A stretch of 64,000 nucleotides of DNA from Cupriavidus agavae (GTDB taxonomy: Bacteria; Pseudomonadota; Gammaproteobacteria; Burkholderiales; Burkholderiaceae): NCBI RefSeq assembly GCF_004217045.1, contig NZ_SGXM01000013.1:1-64000 (forward strand), in the 5' to 3' direction. Position numbers and translations under genes: made by a program. The notes below the pieces were generated by a model. It was not told the origin of the DNA, did not search any database, and was given only the letters and a program-made list of their open reading frames with translations. The first letter of the stretch is position 1. Every line of letters begins with the position of its first letter. Below are positions 42,671-50,620 of this stretch, in pieces.

Positions 42671-43804
42671 TTAACTGAAATGCTCAAGCACGCGATCCAG
42701 TACCGCGATCAGCTTGAGGGTGTCATCGAGAACGGCGTACTGCGCCTGGATCGTTGCTGTCTTCCCGGCCAACGGGATGAAGCATTGGAAAAGCGTCGCC
42801 GAGCCACTGTTGTTGGCGCACTCGAAGTGATCGTCGAGCACTTCTCCAACGTAGTCGGTCTCCGCGTAGGCGATGGTCGCTGCGGAGTACGCTGGCTCTG
42901 CCCACTGAGCGTTGTGCAGCAACGTTGCCTTTCCCATCCGGCTGATCGCCAGATCGAGGTCTGCCAACGCGGTGCACAGGCTGCCACGCCAGTCGCTGGC
43001 ACCAAGGCGGGCCAGTTCACGCAACTTGCGCCGGCTCAGTAGCGACAGGTTTCGGTCGCTCTGCGCCCATTGCCACCTGGGAAGCGTTTCATCGGGCGCC
43101 AGCAGCGGACGGACAACGGACGGCAGATATCGGTCGATATCCGGGTCGTCGCCGCCGTAGCGCTCCTTGAGGACCTCGCGGGCTTCGTCGTCATCGGTCA
43201 ACGGTTCGAACTCCCAGTGCCACCGCGCGAACATGTCGAGCAGGTCGTCGGGCGTCCGGAGATGCAGCGACCTCGCTGTGGCAGCCCGAATCAGCTGAAA
43301 GGTCATGAAGACCAACGACGGATGCAGCGCGCGCATTGCCGCCGCGCGCTCCTCCGTCACCGTATAGACCGTCTCCTCCTCAAGGCGGATCCCCAGGTAG
43401 AGCGCCGACGTCTCTTGCATGTCGAAGCCAAACTCGGAGATCTCGGACTCGACAGCCTGATGGTCGATGAGGGCAAAGTCGAAACTAAGAACCTTTGTTG
43501 TCGGGACGCGTGGTGCGAGCCAGCCGTAGAACGCCTGAGCAAACGCGTCGCCGACGCCAGCGGGATTCGATACGTGTTTCGCATCGATGACGCCGGCGCG
43601 GAACTGCGCGATGACGAGATCGTTGATGTCCCGCTCGTCGCCGAAGGTCAGTATCCCGCTTGCGGGGATGCTTGCGGAGACCGCAGGCAGGGTCAGAAAA
43701 TCATGGGCAGGTCGACGTCCGGCAACGGAATGCTGTTGCGCAGGCGCCCAACCGGGTTGTCCTGCATCGAGCGCTGGAACAAACGACCGAGGGTCGAACA
43801 GCAT
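42671..43804 (-). CDS. PRTRC system protein F
   Basis: 377 residues, no known enzymatic motif. The body (from about residue 42, SASIPASGILTFGDERDIND) reads with strong G/C third-position bias and matches PRTRC F in length and order. A start with GAGGAG upstream is clear, but between about residues 15 and 40 the bias is better in the next frame, which reads DNPVGRLRNSIPLPDVDLPM. A single missing T in a T4 run near 43697 would join that frame to the body. The N-terminus may therefore be frameshifted. It lies behind an intrinsic terminator inside the cassette. Confidence 0.8.
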   Translation of the reverse strand: MLFDPRSFVPALDAGQPGWAPAQQHSVAGRRPAHDFLTLPAVSASIPASGILTFGDERDINDLVIAQFRAGVIDAKHVSNPAGVGDAFAQAFYGWLAPRVPTTKVLSFDFALIDHQAVESEISEFGFDMQETSALYLGIRLEEETVYTVTEERAAAMRALHPSLVFMTFQLIRAATARSLHLRTPDDLLDMFARWHWEFEPLTDDDEAREVLKERYGGDDPDIDRYLPSVVRPLLAPDETLPRWQWAQSDRNLSLLSRRKLRELARLGASDWRGSLCTALADLDLAISRMGKATLLHNAQWAEPAYSAATIAYAETDYVGEVLDDHFECANNSGSATLFQCFIPLAGKTATIQAQYAVLDDTLKLIAVLDRVLEHFS

Positions 43805-43824
43805 CGTTGCGTCTCCTCAGAATG

Positions 43825-43849
43825 TAAAAAAACCGCCCTCGCGGGCGGC
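43825..43849 (-). terminator. Intrinsic terminator inside the PRTRC cassette
   Basis: Minus-strand CCGCCC-GCGA-GGGCGG followed by seven T, between the stop of protein C (43890) and the start of protein F (43804). It would split the cassette into ParB-E-C and F-B-A-ThiF expression units. Confidence 0.85.
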
Positions 43850-43889
43850 TCCGTGGTTGCGGCGAACTGGCCGGTGGCCAGTGCCTTCA

Positions 43890-44118
43890 TCAGATCAGCT
43901 TTGCGCATGCCGCGCCCTTGGCGCCGGCGGCGCGTACAAACGTGAAGCGGGCCACGCCGCCCTTGATCTCCGGACCGTCCACCGCAGCGGTGTTCAGTTC
44001 GGGATACTGGGCAGCGTAGACATCGCGCACCTGGTCGGGCGAGAACTGGGGACTCACGTCCGGCAGCGTTGCCGTTGTAGGAGAACTCACGCTTGAGCTT
44101 GGTGACTTCGAGTGCCAT
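43890..44118 (-). pseudogene. PRTRC system protein C (ubiquitin-like), frameshifted
   Basis: The start, with AAGGAGA upstream, reads MALEVTKLKREFSYNG. The rest of the family pattern, TLPDVSPQFSPDQVRDVYAA and YPELNTAAVDGPEIKGG, continues in another frame to the stop at 43890. Exactly after YNG two bases are missing: the sequence AACGGCAACGCTG would be in frame as AACGGCAACACGCTG, so loss of one AC dinucleotide explains it. An intact protein would have about 76 residues. Family members are described as ubiquitin-like (Prok_Ub) and lie beside E1-, E2- and JAMM-type genes as here. Real inactivation, a sequencing error or programmed frameshifting cannot be separated from sequence alone. Confidence 0.8.
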
Positions 44119-44129
44119 GGCGGGTCTCC

Positions 44130-44576
44130 TTACAGCAGGGATGCGAGGTCGGTGCCCGTGGCGGCCGGGGCGGCAGCTTCGGCTTTCGCGTCCGCTTTCG
44201 CACCTTCCACCGTCTGGCCGTCCTCTCCGTCGCCGTCTTCATCGACGGCAGCGTCGCCCGAGGGCGCGGCCGCCTTGGCCAGCGCCTTCGTTGCCTTGGA
44301 TGACTGGGTCGACTTCGCGGCGTCCAGGATCGATTTCGTTGCTTCGGCCTGTTCAGCAAGAGACCGGTGCGAAGCCGTCACGCCCGTCAGGGTCGCGGCG
44401 AACTCGGCGTCCAACTCCGCCGGCGTCGCGGTCAGCGACAGGGGCGTGGTCAGGGCCGCATCCGCGGCGTTCTTGATGACGGGCATGACTACGACAGTCA
44501 TGGCATCGCCCGACATGGACAGGGTGAGGACGACCTTGTCGGCCGCACGCACGAGGGGTGCAAGTTCAGTGAACAT
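44130..44576 (-). CDS. PRTRC system protein E
   Basis: 148 residues. The first about 65 form a beta-rich unit (MFTELAPLVRAADKVVLTLS, MTVVVMPVIKNA). Then comes a helical and strongly acidic Ala/Asp/Glu stretch (DEDGDGEDGQTVEG) and a conserved short tail TDLASLL. This is the usual PRTRC E layout; no activity is known. It lies between ParB and protein C with 11 bases to the latter. Confidence 0.87.
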   Translation of the reverse strand: MFTELAPLVRAADKVVLTLSMSGDAMTVVVMPVIKNAADAALTTPLSLTATPAELDAEFAATLTGVTASHRSLAEQAEATKSILDAAKSTQSSKATKALAKAAAPSGDAAVDEDGDGEDGQTVEGAKADAKAEAAAPAATGTDLASLL

Positions 44577-44645
44577 AGGTGAAATGAGTTGGGGGGAAAG
44601 GGAATGGACAGAGGGCGCCGGGGCGCCCTCTGCATGGGTGAACGA

Positions 44646-46319
44646 CTAGTAGTGCAGGACCTTCGGCACCTTGCCGGTGTAGTCGAAGTCCTTCACCGCC
44701 AACAGGCCGGCGATGACCTCCGGCTTGGACTTGTTGAACAGCTTGGCGAACTGGTCACCCAGCGCCTTGCGGATGCCCATCTCGTCGGCAAGAACCTTCA
44801 TCTCCGACTTGGTGAGCAATTCCAGGAAATCCTGCGCCTGCTGGAGATTCCAGTGGGCGCGCAGGTCCAGCTTGTGATAGCGGCACAGCTCGCGGAGGTT
44901 GTTCACCTCCACGCCATCGATGGCAGCAACCGTCAGCGCGATCGTCAACTGCTGGCGCTTCTGCGCGTCCAGCGCGTGCACGGCTGTCAGACACCCCTGC
45001 AACGAGGACGAGGACTTCTGCTCGGTCAGCTTCTCGAAGAACTTGCCCATCACGTCGCCGGCGATGTTGCGCGCCAGTCCGTTCAGTGCAACGGCCAGAA
45101 GGTACGCGTTCGCCTGGTCAGGATTCTGCGCGACTTCCTTGCGCAGCGCCTTGCGCCACAGCGCAGTCCGATAGGTCTTCACCTTGTCGGATTCGCTGAT
45201 GGCTGTGACCGGCTTCTCGGCGGCCGCGGCTGCCGAATCGCCCTTCTTCGCAGGAGCTACCTTGCCCCCCGTCGCCGGCTTGACGTCGGTTGGCTTGGCG
45301 GCGTCCTTCTCTGCCTTGATCCGGGCGGCCACCTTCTGCTGGTTGCACACCGTGTCGAAGCACTGGCCGCTGTAGACCTTACCCATGGAATCGGGCAAGC
45401 CACTGACGGCGGCCCCGAAGTTCTGGCAGGCGTGGCAGGCTTTCGCCTGCTCGTCGCCGACGCCCGTCGGTCCTTCGACCTTCAGCTGGATCCGGGTGTG
45501 GTTGTCGCCCGGGCGGATGATGCGCACGATCGGATACTCGTCCTTGAGCCCATAGGCAATGCCTTCGAGCTTGGCCGTGAGCTTGCCGTCGTAGCATGCG
45601 CGGTTGGTGCAATTGCCGATGGCAATCGCCTCGCCGAACATTTCCGTTTGCAACGACGAGTTGTGCGGACATGCCGCGCACTCGGTCTTGTCGAAGATCG
45701 CGGTCTCGAGACTGCACGCAGCGGCCTCGATCGTCTTCTTCAACTCTGCAACGGGCTTTTTCTCGCTCACGATAACCGGCAGGAGCTTGTCTTGCTTGTC
45801 CTTGGCGAGCGTGGCCAGCAGTTCGGCGTGTCCGAGTTGGATGGTACGGGTGTTGAGCGCCTCCAGGACGGACTCGCTGCAGTTCATGAGCGCCAGACGC
45901 TTGTCGAGCGTCGAGCGCGACCAGCCCAGCTGGCGGGCCGCCTCGTCGCGATCGCCCCGCAGGTCGCCAACGATCCGCGCAGCCGACACGGCTTCCTCGG
46001 AAGGCGCCATGTCGGCGCGCTGCACGTTTTCGATCAGCGCGTGTCGATCTGCCTCGGCATCGGTCATCACCTTGATGTGGACCGGGATCGGGTAGCTGTC
46101 GCCGTGCGCGGCCATCGCGGCGCGATAACGGCGCTCGCCGGCCACCACTTCGAACTCGTGGCCATGCTCCTCATCCTCGATGGGACGAATGAGAACAGGC
46201 TGGATGACACCGTCAATGCGGATGGATTCGGTCAGTTCAGCCATCTGGACAGGATCGAAGTACTTGCGCGGATTGCGGCCAGGACGGATCTTGCCAATAA
46301 CAACAGTAGGGTTTTGCAT
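44646..46319 (-). CDS. PRTRC system ParB-family protein
   Basis: 557 residues. The N-terminal ParB/Srx nuclease-like domain contains NPRKYFDPVQMAELTESI, VVAGERRYRAA (box II-like, about 59-69) and the HTH region (EAARQLGWSRSTLDKRLALM). A central cysteine-rich zone (CAACPHNS, CTNRACYDGK, CHACQNFG, CFDTVCNQQK) could bind zinc. It is followed by an Ala/Lys linker and a helical C-terminal domain. First gene of the cassette, behind a good promoter and dyad site 7. No ParA lies beside it, so it is more likely a regulator or CTP-dependent clamp than half of a partition pair. Confidence 0.92.
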   Translation of the reverse strand: MQNPTVVIGKIRPGRNPRKYFDPVQMAELTESIRIDGVIQPVLIRPIEDEEHGHEFEVVAGERRYRAAMAAHGDSYPIPVHIKVMTDAEADRHALIENVQRADMAPSEEAVSAARIVGDLRGDRDEAARQLGWSRSTLDKRLALMNCSESVLEALNTRTIQLGHAELLATLAKDKQDKLLPVIVSEKKPVAELKKTIEAAACSLETAIFDKTECAACPHNSSLQTEMFGEAIAIGNCTNRACYDGKLTAKLEGIAYGLKDEYPIVRIIRPGDNHTRIQLKVEGPTGVGDEQAKACHACQNFGAAVSGLPDSMGKVYSGQCFDTVCNQQKVAARIKAEKDAAKPTDVKPATGGKVAPAKKGDSAAAAAEKPVTAISESDKVKTYRTALWRKALRKEVAQNPDQANAYLLAVALNGLARNIAGDVMGKFFEKLTEQKSSSSLQGCLTAVHALDAQKRQQLTIALTVAAIDGVEVNNLRELCRYHKLDLRAHWNLQQAQDFLELLTKSEMKVLADEMGIRKALGDQFAKLFNKSKPEVIAGLLAVKDFDYTGKVPKVLHY

Positions 46320-46350
46320 TGTGGGTTCTCGCGGAAATGGGGAACCCGTT

Positions 46351-46381
46351 GCCGCACCGGGAACGTGGTTCCCGATGGGGG
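46351..46381 (-). promoter_or_regulatory. Leader hairpin of the PRTRC cassette
   Basis: Minus-strand CCCCC-AT-CGGGAAC-CAC-GTTCCCG-GTGCGG: inner 7-bp CGGGAAC/GTTCCCG, 31 bases before the ParB ATG. Confidence 0.65.
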
Positions 46382-46457
46382 TGGATGAGATGGACTACCA
46401 GACTAGGCTGGGGGCCACCGTACTGCAGAAGCTGGCACCGAGAGGTGCGGAGTCGAT

Positions 46458-46512
46458 GCGTCTAAGACGCGGTAGGTAGCGCAATCATAGCGCAGGATAG
46501 GCATGTGATCAA
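46458..46512 (-). promoter_or_regulatory. PRTRC promoter with GCGTC-TAA-GACGC dyad (site 7)
   Basis: Minus-strand TTGATC (46512-46507), exact 17-bp spacer, TATGAT (46489-46484). The dyad core at 46458-46470 begins 13 bases after the -10 box, about +7. Best promoter in the backbone region. Confidence 0.78.
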
Positions 46513-46588
46513 TTCCCAACGCCATCCTTTGCAAGCGCCCGCACATGTCACAATTGCTGCTCTATAGAAACGTAATAGGATGCTCGCG

Positions 46589-46765
46589 ATGTCTTTCAAG
46601 AAGGCTCGGGAAACAGCGGAAATGGCCGCACAAAGGGCTACGGCTAACCCTGATCTCGGCATCAAACTGCTTGCCGAGGCCATGGCAGCGCTTGCGGCGG
46701 CTCAGGAGGCGGCAGTTCGACAACTTGACGAGAGGCTTTCAGCAATCGAGGCAAGGCTGCCCTGA
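46589..46765 (+). CDS. Small coiled-coil protein
   Basis: 58 residues. MSFKKARETAEMAAQRATAN followed by an Ala/Glu-rich helix (LAEAMAALAAAQEAAVRQLD) and a final EARLP. It is likely one long amphipathic helix that oligomerises. A GTG/ATG a few codons upstream (46580) could serve as start; no strong ribosome-binding site. It lies divergent from the ParB promoter with about 75 bases between. Confidence 0.5.
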   Translation: MSFKKARETAEMAAQRATANPDLGIKLLAEAMAALAAAQEAAVRQLDERLSAIEARLP

Positions 46766-46950
46766 CGCACAGAGATGGTACAAGTGCTTGCCTCTCGTTG
46801 ACCGAGGGCATAGTACGAGCACTGTCGCACGGAACGGTGCGATTCACCACCGTGGCGTGGTGGGGCACTGCAAAGGGGGCATTAATCCTCATTCGCTCAA
46901 GTCGAACGAGAATGTCGGACGCCTCAGATCGGCTAGTAGCGGTCGCCTAG

Positions 46951-47136
46951 GCATGAACCGCGATCTGCTTCTTTCACGTGAGTACCATCGCGGATATGGA
47001 AGCTAATACCTTTTTGCCTTGCTGGCTAACCAATGGCCTAGTTTGCGGTGCAAACAATGGTTCCGGTGCTCGAAAGATAACCATAAGCGGTCAGAACTAG
47101 ACTACACACCAGAGCCCGCTTAGGGTCGGTAGTTGA
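46951..47136. repeat. Decayed direct repeat, copy A
   Basis: About 185 bases resemble 49350-49530 in the same orientation: shared blocks include GCATGAAC, TCGCGGATATGGAAGCT, GGCTA, AACAATGGT and CGCTTAGGGTCGG. I judge roughly 70 percent identity by eye. No coding frame is conserved. Confidence 0.6.
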
Positions 47137-47288
47137 CTTTGGGTGGCAGCCTGGAAGCATGTGGTCCAATTCGGGCTCAGGCTTTCCAAGCTAGGCACCC
47201 ATTTCTGTAGGCTGGTGCCATGATTGCGGTTGAGCTGTCCTTGTTGGACACCCTCCGCGGCGCCGCGCAGCCGAGTGAGGGCCTTTCC

Positions 47289-47606
47289 CTATTTCGATTT
47301 CCAGCTGAACTCGAGGTTTCCCCGGCAATCCACAATCGCGTAGTATTCCCCCCAGCCTTGGCGTAAGGCAATCATAGATAGCTGGGAATCGTAGACTGAG
47401 CCCTCGATGAATTCGAGGCCCTCGGTGGACAGGTCGTTGCGCTTGAAGTGGTCGAGTACCGCCTGCTGGTAAAACTCAGGTGGCTCGGCACATGAAGGCA
47501 ACTCGCCGTCATAGTTGCGATAAAAAACGAGACCAGCAGCGACGACCAACAGCACGACAAACAAAAGCACCACGCCGATGGTAGCTCGAACCAGCGTTTT
47601 CCTCAT
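47289..47606 (-). CDS. Small membrane-anchored unknown protein
   Basis: 105 residues from the ATG at 47606. N-terminal transmembrane helix (IGVVLLFVVLLVVAAGLVFY, about 9-28). Then a 75-residue extracytoplasmic domain with two cysteines (SCAEPP, VDCRGN) that could form a disulfide. No recognised family. It sits alone between the two copies of the decayed repeat. Confidence 0.65.
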   Translation of the reverse strand: MRKTLVRATIGVVLLFVVLLVVAAGLVFYRNYDGELPSCAEPPEFYQQAVLDHFKRNDLSTEGLEFIEGSVYDSQLSMIALRQGWGEYYAIVDCRGNLEFSWKSK

Positions 47607-48203
47607 ACAAATCCGTTCTTGGCTACTTGGTATCCGCATACTAGCAATCAGCCGTTCGGATAAGGTGAAGCCTTTGTGAAGTAAAGATTTTCACGACTGA
47701 TGACTGCTATCAGAAAAGGACCCACCCAGCCTCCGAGAGTCGCCCCGATTAACGCAGCTTAGTGGCCTGCTGCTTCCGGAATTGTCGCAGCACCGGCGCT
47801 CCCGTTTGCGGATCGATAATGCCGTAGAACAGCCGTCGGTCATCACTTGTAGTTGACTTCATAGTCCTTGTGACCGTAGATGGGGAGGACAGTCTCTGAC
47901 GCCTTCAGCAGCTTAATTGAAGACACGAGCAACGCAACGGTCCGCTAAGGGTCGGAAGCGGAAGTTCGACGCCGCAGCGGCGGTCCGCGACCGCTGAACT
48001 TCCGCGTTCGGCCAGAAGGCGACGCTGAAGCGCTCCTCCGCGGATGACCGTCATCGAACCCGTATTCGACGTTCCGCCGTCACGCGTGGATAGTCGACTA
48101 TCTTCGTGTCGACGCGGTCCCGGGAGCGGTCACGGAGTGGACTGAGTTGTCACATCTATGTCCCACACTTCAGGTCACCAATAAGGAAAGCAAGAAGAGA
48201 GTC
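47607..48203. other. Intergenic stretch with a short remnant frame
   Basis: About 600 bases. On the minus strand 47749-47862 an ATG opens a 37-residue frame containing RRLFYGIIDPQTGAPVLRQF, and just upstream another frame ends GHKDYEVNYK. These may be the tail of a larger lost gene. The rest shows no gene. A GGAAGTTC/GAACTTCC inverted repeat lies near 47959-48003. Confidence 0.35.
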
Positions 48204-49232
48204 ATGGACGAGGCATATTACAAAAGGATGGAAGCTTTTCGCCCCCGTTTCGAGGACGTGCTCCAGCGCCTCGACGCCGGGGAAGGACCGGACGCGCTGG
48301 TGTCGCTGAGGGCGCTAGCGGAAGACGGTTTCGCTCCTGCGCTATTCTCTTTGGCCTGGAATGCCGCTGATGACTCCGACCAGGCTGCCTGGATAGCGGA
48401 ACTCGAACGGCGCGCAACCGGACCAGATCCGCTAGCGAAGTACTTTATGTGCATGGCGTACGATTTTTGTCCAAACAGGCTGGATTTTGAGACCACCAAC
48501 GCCAAGAAGCGCAAGTATCTCGAAGAGGCCGTCTCGCTCGGATATGGCCACGCACAGGATTGGCTGGACGAACTGGTCAGGATGGAGTTCCGGCAACAGC
48601 GTCCCTCCTCTCCCTACGAACTCGAGTGTTTCGATAACGACCCCACGAAGCCCGAGCGTTTCGTGCACGCTTACTACGACGGCGCTTGCTACATGTTCGC
48701 CCATCAGGTAGAGATTAGTGAATCGGCATCGACTTTCGGTGGAGAGCACGGCTATCAGTTTGCCGGAATCCTGCACGGCCCCGCCCCGCTACAGCAGGTC
48801 GTTCGACTCAGTCAGAAGGACTTTGGCTGGAGCGACCCCGAAGACATGCCCTTGCCTGAATTGCCGATGCTGTTCGGCTTCAGCTATGACGGGAGTTACG
48901 TCGAATACACGGTCAGCAACGACCGGACGCTGACCGTAGAACGCATGCACCCGACCGAGTCGCTCCCTTCGCGGCCGTACGAGAACTTCCCGACCTCATT
49001 TCCTGCTATTGCACTGACCTTGGTTGAACGCCGACCGATGTCGTATGAAGAATTTTCGGATGGTTGGTGGAACACACCCAAGACACCGCCCGACATCTTG
49101 GTCATGGTTCCTCCCCCTAGACGGCTTGACTTCTCCATCTGGGACGCTGAGGCCGTAAATGCCGGGGTAGTGGTCGTATTCGAATGCCATCTGCGAGAGC
49201 GGAGAATCTGCGCTTACAGCGTCTGCGACTAG
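48204..49232 (+). CDS. Unknown protein with Sel1-like N-terminal part
   Basis: 342 residues. The first about 130 are helical with ALRALAEDGFAPALFSLAWNA and EEAVSLGYGHAQDWLDEL, reminiscent of Sel1/TPR-type repeats. The rest is beta-rich and acidic with no enzyme motif. The ATG at 48204 follows GAGAG. The protein type and its isolated position beside gene remnants recall immunity proteins of contact-dependent or type VI toxins, but no toxin gene is seen; this is speculation. Confidence 0.6.
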   Translation: MDEAYYKRMEAFRPRFEDVLQRLDAGEGPDALVSLRALAEDGFAPALFSLAWNAADDSDQAAWIAELERRATGPDPLAKYFMCMAYDFCPNRLDFETTNAKKRKYLEEAVSLGYGHAQDWLDELVRMEFRQQRPSSPYELECFDNDPTKPERFVHAYYDGACYMFAHQVEISESASTFGGEHGYQFAGILHGPAPLQQVVRLSQKDFGWSDPEDMPLPELPMLFGFSYDGSYVEYTVSNDRTLTVERMHPTESLPSRPYENFPTSFPAIALTLVERRPMSYEEFSDGWWNTPKTPPDILVMVPPPRRLDFSIWDAEAVNAGVVVVFECHLRERRICAYSVCD

Positions 49233-49349
49233 CGCATTCTATGGTCCAACTGCACTCTTCCTGATAGGCGCCCTTGACTGCCCCTGGAGGATTCCATCAA
49301 GCTGTTGCGTTGACCGGTTGAATTTGCGAGGCAGCCTCACAGCGTATGG

Positions 49350-49530
49350 GCATGAACTGCGATTTGCACTTTCACATCCATGCCCTCGCGGATATGGAAG
49401 CTCGTACCTTTTACTTGCGGGCTAGCGAGTGGCTTAGTTGGCGGTTCAACAATGGTCCGAGCGCTGGAAAGACAGCCTTAGGCGGTCGGATTAGACTGCA
49501 GCCAGAGGCCGCTTAGGGTCGGCAGTTGCC
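49350..49530. repeat. Decayed direct repeat, copy B
   Basis: Partner of 46951-47136. It is preceded by the GATTCCATCA...GACCGGTTGAAT segment (49290-49324) that also occurs at the left end of the window. The two copies bracket three small genes. Confidence 0.6.
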
Positions 49531-49850
49531 TCTGGCGCCGACTGCGCCTCTTCCCTGGGTAGACTAACGGCCGAGGCCGGCCAGAAGCGGCCATTGCGAT
49601 TTGGTTAGCGAGCGTCCGCTATCCAGCGTCAAAGCGACGCCGCGCTTTTTCTACTGCACGATTATAGAACGATTGCATTTTGACGGCTTCCAGCCCACCG
49701 CTTGCGGCCGTCGCGATGACATACCGCCGCGCCTTCTTCAGCGCCTCATTTCTGGTGCTGCGTTGCTTGTCACCCATACCGGCTGTGGAGCCACTCGCGA
49801 GTGGCTACGCCTTCAGGCGGCAAGGTGTGTGAACTGCTAAACTGAATGTC

Positions 49851-50234
49851 TTGCACCACACCCAAACTATGAGTCCAGTGCAAATGAATCGACCGCTGTC
49901 AGTCTCCGAGATGTCACTCGCTCGCTGGATGCTCGTGCATGGTGAACCAGATGGCCGGGCGTTTCTCCCACAACTCGCTACTGCATCTGTCACACCGTGG
50001 CGTTGCCCCTGCGGCTGTGCAAGCCTCTACTTCCAGATCACAGGTCGCGAACCTTCGCCGCCGGGCGTTCACATCCTGGGAGATTTTCTCCTCGACCCGA
50101 AATATGCGCCTGCTGGAATTTTCATCTACGAAAGTGGCGGCTTACTAAGTGGGATGGAAGTATACGGAATCGCTGGAGATGCCCCCACTGAATTGCCTCA
50201 CGAGAGTACGCTTCGACAACTCAAGCCTGCTTAG
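49851..50234 (+). CDS. Conserved hypothetical protein with CPCGC motif
   Basis: At most 127 residues; starts at 49869 or 49884 are also possible. LARWMLVHGEPDGRAFLPQL is followed by WRCPCGCASLYFQI, whose cysteine trio could hold a metal, and by a beta-rich domain (GDFLLDPKYAPAGIFIYESG). I know similar short proteins as hypothetical genes in many Burkholderiales but no function. Confidence 0.65.
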   Translation: MHHTQTMSPVQMNRPLSVSEMSLARWMLVHGEPDGRAFLPQLATASVTPWRCPCGCASLYFQITGREPSPPGVHILGDFLLDPKYAPAGIFIYESGGLLSGMEVYGIAGDAPTELPHESTLRQLKPA

Positions 50235-50483
50235 AGCGTTTCGGCGATCACACCCTCCCTGCAGTCCGCACCGGGGCGGAGCTGCACCGCTTCCCGCGAT
50301 TGACAAATGACTGCTAACGGCAAGGACATACGGATCGCTACAGGTCGAGACTCGCCTCTGGCGCCGGCAAGCCCTGCGTAAATTCCGAGGACTAAGACCG
50401 GCCAGACTGCGTCAATCGAATAGCGTGCCACTAATGACCAATCCCATGTGCGAACCAGTCATTGATCGAGTTGCTCTCGAAAG
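50235..50483. other. Intergenic stretch with repeat traces
   Basis: No gene. A short CGCCTCTGGCGCCG block near 50350 echoes the end of repeat copy B (TCTGGCGCCG near 49530). Confidence 0.35.
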
Positions 50484-50519
50484 CAAAAAGCCACGTCCTC
50501 TAGGACGTGACTAATTTTC
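50484..50519. terminator. Probably bidirectional terminator
   Basis: Perfect arms CACGTCCT/AGGACGTG with a four-base core. A T-run follows on the minus strand (for the hydrolase at 50621) and ATTTTCT on the plus strand (for the gene ending at 50234). Confidence 0.75.
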
Positions 50520-50620
50520 TAAGTAACGCACTCGTCATGGCATCGGCGCCGAACACGTCGAGCGCAGAAGGATCCTAATCCTGAATCTCCCCCGCCAAGT
50601 GGAGTGCGTAGCTGACGCGG

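Noticed and set aside
44646..46319. Calling the ParB gene part of a ParAB partition pair
   Set aside because: No ParA-type ATPase is adjacent; the gene order and the extra cysteine-rich region match the PRTRC ParB family.
44589..46388. A 599-codon open frame on the plus strand antisense to ParB
   Set aside because: It lies exactly opposite a clear ParB gene with recognised motifs, has no ribosome-binding site and shows no family pattern; a high-GC shadow frame.
24400..46500. An origin of replication or iteron array in the backbone
   Set aside because: I found no array of directly repeated 15-22-mers, no rep gene and no clear DnaA box cluster; the two TGTGTCCGA copies at 31828 are too few.
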